A DNA stretch of 64,000 nucleotides, from NCBI GenBank assembly GCA_028278335.1, contig JANQEN010000192.1:1-64000 (forward strand), written 5' to 3'. Numbering within the stretch: the first letter of the stretch is position 1; the number at the start of each line of letters is the position of its first letter. The position numbers and the translations under genes were made by a program. The notes under the pieces are model-generated. The model ran no database searches. It saw only the letters and a program-made list of their open reading frames with translations, and was not told where the DNA came from. This DNA is from Chitinivibrionales bacterium. Its GTDB lineage: Bacteria; Fibrobacterota; Chitinivibrionia; Chitinivibrionales; JANQEN01. This document shows, piece after piece, positions 59,333 to 64,000 of the stretch.

Positions 59333-60589
59333 TCAGGACGTGGTTGTTGAGGTGGTTAAATATTTCTGTCCAAAGGACCACAAACAAAGTATTAAAAGAG
59401 CGTAAACATGATAGGTGGAATTCCAATAATAACGAAAAAGCATAAAGAGGGAGAGTTCTAAAATTATGCTTATGGTTGTGATTGAAAGGCAAAAAAGTAG
59501 GGTAGAGAGTTGCCGCCATTTCCGAAATACGAATAGACATCCGGGAAAGAGAAGTAAGGTTGTTAGCCAGTTAATAATTGAGATGATCACTCCCTTTTTA
59601 ATGTAGGTAGTGGAAATGATATCTAGAGTGGCTGTTGCCCAAAGCTCAACACCGGGAAAGGTTTTGGCTACCGGGGTGGTAAAAAAGCCAGTTGGTAGAG
59701 CACTGGGTGTGGTGATACCAACAAAAACTAACTTGTTTTGGAGCTGCTCCTGTGTAATACTATTAGAGAGAATATCTGCAGCTGAGAGAGTCGTTATTGT
59801 TCCTGGTTCTCCACGAAAGTTTAAGCGAAGAGAGCCTTGATTACGGATTAAGGGGATTTTTTTAGAACTGAGATGAACAGAGCCGTTACCATTTAAGACT
59901 AAATCTTCCTTTTTCATATTAAGAAAAGATGCAGCAGCAGCAAGTGCAAAGGAGGGATAAAACTCATTGCCTGCTCGTAATACATGGACCAATTCTCGGA
60001 CCGTTCTGTTGGACTCATGGATTGAGACATTAAGAAATCCTGCATGAGTTGCGTGTTTGGCGATTAAGGGATCTCCAAATTCCACTTTCTTTGCAGCATA
60101 GGAAAAATTCTTAAAGATTGTCTCACTATTTTTTTTCTCCTTAAAACGATACTCATAGGCAAGAGGCGCAACCAACGCAGTTGGTGCTGCATGGTCGGTA
60201 ACTTTTTCAAAGTGCATACCCATGACACATTGGTTGATCGATTCTAAGGTTTTTCGTAAGCTATCACTTCCAGGATCATCAACACGGGGAGGGAACACAA
60301 AATTTAGCGCAATAACAGCAGGGTCTGCATCATTGATTTGTTTGATCAATTGGGCAAAGACTTCCCGTGGCCAGGGAAACTCACCAATCTCTTTTATAGC
60401 CTTTGAATCAATTCCAACAATAACAATTTCATTTGGGGTCGTGGATTTGATAAACTTGAATTTGTAGTCATAAAAATAGTTTTCTATGGTTGGAAAGGCT
60501 GTGCGAACAACAAAAAGAAGGCAGTAAAAGAGCGTTGTTATGGTGGTGAGGATAATTAGCTGTTTTATGTTGTTCATTGGTTTTGTCAT
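59333..60589 (-). CDS. CHASE2 domain membrane protein with no recognised output domain
   Basis: NEIVIVGIDSKAIKEIGEFPWPREVFAQLIKQINDADPAVIALNFVF...LVFVGITTPSALPTGFFTTPVAKTFPGVELWATATLDII, then three TM helices and stop. Confidence 0.85.
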   Translation of the reverse strand: MTKPMNNIKQLIILTTITTLFYCLLFVVRTAFPTIENYFYDYKFKFIKSTTPNEIVIVGIDSKAIKEIGEFPWPREVFAQLIKQINDADPAVIALNFVFPPRVDDPGSDSLRKTLESINQCVMGMHFEKVTDHAAPTALVAPLAYEYRFKEKKNSETIFKNFSYAAKKVEFGDPLIAKHATHAGFLNVSIHESNRTVRELVHVLRAGNEFYPSFALAAAASFLNMKKEDLVLNGNGSVHLSSKKIPLIRNQGSLRLNFRGEPGTITTLSAADILSNSITQEQLQNKLVFVGITTPSALPTGFFTTPVAKTFPGVELWATATLDIISTTYIKKGVIISIINWLTTLLLFPGCLFVFRKWRQLSTLLFCLSITTISIILELSLFMLFRYYWNSTYHVYALLILCLWSFGQKYLTTSTTTS

Positions 60590-60739
60590 GTTTAACTCAC
60601 ATTGTGTTAGTATATCATATAATACCATAGTTCAAGGAGTGACTTCAATAACAATGGCTTCCCTCACTAAAAATTGCATCAATTATTTTAAATGTCTTAG
60701 AAATAATATAGAGTAAACCTGTATCAAAGGACATGAATC

Positions 60740-61192
60740 ATGAAACGTCGGGATTTCGCTGCCTCCATAGCTGCTCTGGCTATTGCATCATGTAATCCTC
60801 GGATGGATAAAAGAAAGAAGCGTTATGATGAAAAGGAGTGCCCTTTTTGCGTTCCTAAACCAGGAGAGTGCAGTTACTGCAATGGAAAGGGTAAGTGTAC
60901 TTACTGCAATGGAACTGGTAAAAGGAAAACAAGCACAAAGAATTATCCAAAACGAGGTGTCGAGCGACTGGAGTATGAGGAGGATTGTCCCTATTGTAAG
61001 GCTTCAGGTAAATGCCGCTATTGTGATGGTGTAGGTAAATGCTGGGCCTGTAAGGGAACCGGTCAGATAGAGGATTGGAACTTCTATGAGCGCCATAAAG
61101 CAGAGCTGGCAGAAAAGCAGGATCAGAAACAGCCTGCTGTTTCAAAGGAGAATGAAGCAATACAAACCTCTGACTCAACAAAGCAAGAGTAG
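60740..61192 (+). CDS. Exported lipoprotein with DnaJ-type cysteine-rich (CxxCxGxG) zinc-finger repeats
   Basis: MKRRDFAASIAALAIASCNPR (twin-Arg plus lipobox-like); CPFC, CSYCNGKGKCTYCNGTGK, CPYCKASGKCRYCDGVGKCWACKGTGQ. Confidence 0.8.
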   Translation: MKRRDFAASIAALAIASCNPRMDKRKKRYDEKECPFCVPKPGECSYCNGKGKCTYCNGTGKRKTSTKNYPKRGVERLEYEEDCPYCKASGKCRYCDGVGKCWACKGTGQIEDWNFYERHKAELAEKQDQKQPAVSKENEAIQTSDSTKQE

Positions 61193-61264
61193 CTGCCACT
61201 TTTTGCATGCACCATAGTACCACCAGCAACAATGAATTATTAACCAACTTGGACTAAAACGACT

Positions 61265-62773
61265 ATGAAGAAAAGACCAGTTTGCCTCATCATCCGCGAT
61301 GGGTGGGGAAAGGGTAATGAAGAAGATTCCAATGCTATTTTTAAAGCGAACACCCCACATACTGACCTATATGAGCGTACCAACCCAACAACAGTAATTA
61401 ACACCTCCGGTGAAGGGGTAGGTCTTCCTGAGGGATACCAGGGAAATAGTGAGGTCGGCCATTTAAATATTGGTGCTGGTCGCGTTGTGTATCAGAGCTT
61501 AACCAGAATTGATAAATCTATTAAGGACAAAGATTTTTTTGAGAATCAAGCATTTCTTAATGCCATTGCTCATGCTAAGGATAAAAAGGCAACACTCCAT
61601 TTGATGGGTTTAATTCAGGAAGAGGGCGTTCATGCAGTTACTCGCCATTGTCATGCTCTCTTGGAATTATGCAAATCGCAAGGATTAGACCGTGTTGTGA
61701 TTCATGCCTTAACCGATGGTCGTGACACACCGCCAAAATCTGCTCTGGAGCATCTGACCTTCCTACAAGAGGGGATCGATAGAATTGGTGTTGGTCGGGT
61801 AGCCACCGTAATTGGGCGGTACTATGCCATGGATCGTGACACTCGATGGGATCGAACAGAGATTGCCTATCGAGCAATAATGGAGGGGGCTGGTAAAAAG
61901 GTAGAGAACTGGAAAAACGCTATTGAAGATTCCTATGCTGCAGACGAGAGTGACGAATTTATTAAACCTCGTTTAATTGATTATCACGGTGTCGGTGCCG
62001 ATGATGTAATGATATTTTTTAACTTTCGTTTTGATAGAACAAGGCAGTTGACAAAGGCTATTGTTGAATCAGATTTTTCTGAATTTAACACGATAAATCA
62101 TCAAGTTCATTTTGTAGCGATGACGCACTACTATGACGAAGGGAACTTTTTTGAAGCTTTTCCTGAATTAGAAAATAAGAATATCTTTGGCGAAGTGTTG
62201 GCAAGAGAGGGGCTTAAGCAGCTCCGCTGTGCAGAAACGGAAAAATACGCCCATGTAACCTTTTTCTTTAATAGCCTTAATAATGATGCCTTTGAGTTGG
62301 AAGATCGTGTATTGGTTAATAGCCCCAAAGTTGCAACCTACGATCTCAAACCGGAGATGAGTGCCTTTGAAGTGCGCGACAAATTAGTACAGGCAATTAA
62401 TAGCGATACCTATGACGTGGTAATTTGTAACTTTGCCAATTGTGACATGGTTGGTCATACTGGTGTGTATGAAGCAATTACCAAGGCTGTCCAGACCGTT
62501 GACACCTGTGTGCATGATGTGGTTGAGGCGGTACTTTCCAAAGGTGGTGTTGCCCTGTTGTTTGCTGATCATGGTAATGCAGAGCAAACAAAGTTATCCG
62601 ATGGATCACCGATGACTGCTCACACAACCAATGTGGTACCCTTGACGGTTGTTGGTGCTGGCGATGTTTCCTTGAGAAAAGATGGTAGCCTTTGTGATAT
62701 TGCACCCACCGCACTTGCCTTAATGGAGATAGAACAACCTACAGAGATGACCGGACGGTCATTAATAGTTTAA
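61265..62773 (+). CDS. gpmI: 2,3-bisphosphoglycerate-independent phosphoglycerate mutase
   Basis: VCLIIRDGWG, GEGVGLPEGYQGNSEVGHLNIGAGRVVYQSLTRI, HALTDGRDTPPKSA, LLFADHGNAEQ. Confidence 0.95.
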   Translation: MKKRPVCLIIRDGWGKGNEEDSNAIFKANTPHTDLYERTNPTTVINTSGEGVGLPEGYQGNSEVGHLNIGAGRVVYQSLTRIDKSIKDKDFFENQAFLNAIAHAKDKKATLHLMGLIQEEGVHAVTRHCHALLELCKSQGLDRVVIHALTDGRDTPPKSALEHLTFLQEGIDRIGVGRVATVIGRYYAMDRDTRWDRTEIAYRAIMEGAGKKVENWKNAIEDSYAADESDEFIKPRLIDYHGVGADDVMIFFNFRFDRTRQLTKAIVESDFSEFNTINHQVHFVAMTHYYDEGNFFEAFPELENKNIFGEVLAREGLKQLRCAETEKYAHVTFFFNSLNNDAFELEDRVLVNSPKVATYDLKPEMSAFEVRDKLVQAINSDTYDVVICNFANCDMVGHTGVYEAITKAVQTVDTCVHDVVEAVLSKGGVALLFADHGNAEQTKLSDGSPMTAHTTNVVPLTVVGAGDVSLRKDGSLCDIAPTALALMEIEQPTEMTGRSLIV

Positions 62774-62792
62774 CCGTAATTGATCTACTACT

Positions 62793-64000
62793 ATGAAAAT
62801 AGCACTATGTCAATTAAATGCCATTGTTGGCGATGTCGAAGGAAATCTTCGACTTGTTAAAGAGGCTTTGCAGAACACTGCCAATGAGTCCCCAGATCTT
62901 TTAGTGTTTCCAGAAATGTTTTTGCAAGGATATCCACCACAAGACCTTGTCGAGAATGCTTGGTTTATTGAAAAGGGTGAATGGGCTGTAGAGCAATTGT
63001 GTGATCTGACAAAGCAATACTCCCATTGTGGTCTTTTAGTTGGTTTGGCCAGAAAAAACACAGTAGCTCATGGAAGAGGGCTTGTGAATGCTGCTGTATT
63101 GATTTATCAGGGCAAGGTTGTGTTTCAGCAGAATAAGGCACTTCTTCCTACCTATGATGTTTTTGATGAGCTTCGCTATTTTGATCCTTCCCCAGAAGTC
63201 AATATCGTCCCCTTTAAAGGTGAGAAGCTTGGTATTACTATTTGTGAGGATATTTGGAATCCAAAGGAACTCTTTGACCAACCACTCTATGATTTAGATC
63301 CAGTAGAAGAGCTTGCACAAAAGGGCGCGACAATTATCATTAATTGTTCTGCCTCTCCCTTTTATTTGGGAAAGCGAAAGCGTTGCTTTGAGCTCGGAAA
63401 CCATCACGCGTCGAAACATGGCCTTCCCTTTGTGTTTGTTAATATGATAGGAGCCAATGATGAACTCATATTTGATGGCTCCAGCATGTACTTCGATAAA
63501 GCTGGTGCGCTTATTGAAGCACTTCCCTCTTTTGTGGAAGGTGTTCGGGTTGTTGACACGAAGCAAGAGAAAGCTTCCCTGCCGAAGTTAGTTGAAAATT
63601 CAATCGATGAAATCTACAAGGCTCTTGTCCTGGGTGTTCGAGATTACACACGGAAGTGTGGCTTTAAACAGGTGGTTCTTGGTCTTTCCGGGGGGATTGA
63701 CTCTGCGGTTGTTTGTGCTCTTGCGGTAAAGGCTTTAGGAGCACAAAACGTCCTTGGTGTATCAATGCCATCACAGTTTTCATCCAAGGGCAGTGTTGCC
63801 GATGCCGAGATACTTGCAAAAAATCTTGGGATTCAGCTACATACAGTTCCGATAAAATCTTTGTATGATACCTTTAATACCTCTTTGGCTACGCTTTTTA
63901 AGGGATGTCAACCGGATGTCACTGAAGAGAATATTCAAGCACGCATTCGTGGTAGTCTTCTTATGGCTCTGTCTAACAAGTTTAATGCACTTCTTTTGTC
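62793..64000 (+). CDS. nadE: Glutamine-dependent NAD+ synthetase (nitrilase-domain N-terminus), 3' truncated by window end
   Basis: MKIALCQLNAIVGDVEGNLRLVKEAL...LLVFPEMFLQGYPPQDLV...INCSASPFYLGK...VVLGLSGGIDSAVVCALAVKALG; open to the window end, hence missing from the ORF track. Confidence 0.93.
   Translation, partial: MKIALCQLNAIVGDVEGNLRLVKEALQNTANESPDLLVFPEMFLQGYPPQDLVENAWFIEKGEWAVEQLCDLTKQYSHCGLLVGLARKNTVAHGRGLVNAAVLIYQGKVVFQQNKALLPTYDVFDELRYFDPSPEVNIVPFKGEKLGITICEDIWNPKELFDQPLYDLDPVEELAQKGATIIINCSASPFYLGKRKRCFELGNHHASKHGLPFVFVNMIGANDELIFDGSSMYFDKAGALIEALPSFVEGVRVVDTKQEKASLPKLVENSIDEIYKALVLGVRDYTRKCGFKQVVLGLSGGIDSAVVCALAVKALGAQNVLGVSMPSQFSSKGSVADAEILAKNLGIQLHTVPIKSLYDTFNTSLATLFKGCQPDVTEENIQARIRGSLLMALSNKFNALLL

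Noticed and set aside
1-64000. tRNA/rRNA genes, CRISPR arrays, prophage or intact transposases.
   Set aside because: No regularly spaced direct repeats, tRNA T-loop/acceptor signatures, rRNA motifs, capsid/terminase/integrase or DDE transposase motifs were recognised by eye; a tRNAscan/HMM run would be needed to exclude them fully.

Overview
The window is an AT-rich bacterial chromosomal segment. Housekeeping genes on the flanks include ychF, prfB, gpsA, der, miaA, murA, gpmI and nadE. A roughly 26 kb cell-surface polysaccharide locus (about 7.9-34.4 kb) occupies the middle: GDP-6-deoxyhexose genes (gmd-fcl-gmd), dTDP-sugar genes (rfbB-rfbC-rfbA), a flippase, many GT2/GT4 glycosyltransferases, Wzz-like, Wzy/ligase-like and Wza-like proteins. 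pyrK-pyrD, an RlpA-like lipoprotein and a radical SAM protein sit inside that locus. No tRNA, rRNA, CRISPR array, transposase or prophage was recognised. The observations most worth following up are: (1) an apparently independent structured RNA of about 170 nt at 49994-50164, with a TATAAT box, a 16-bp closing stem, internal hairpins and a U-run; (2) a MITE-like non-coding repeat family with terminal inverted repeats in three copies, one of which supplies the last codons and stop codon of miaA; (3) a 12-G homopolymer inside the Wzy/ligase-like gene where loss or gain of one G truncates the protein at once, a strong phase-variation candidate; (4) a canonical programmed +1 frameshift in prfB that the ORF track misses; (5) unusual protein architectures: FHA-TM-lytic transglycosylase next to a CHASE2 protein with no output domain, a GT2-TM-Rossmann fusion lacking the phosphoglycosyltransferase catalytic half, and an exported DnaJ-type zinc-finger lipoprotein; and (6) two further structured intergenic elements. 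All calls come from reading motifs by eye; no searches or folding programs were run.
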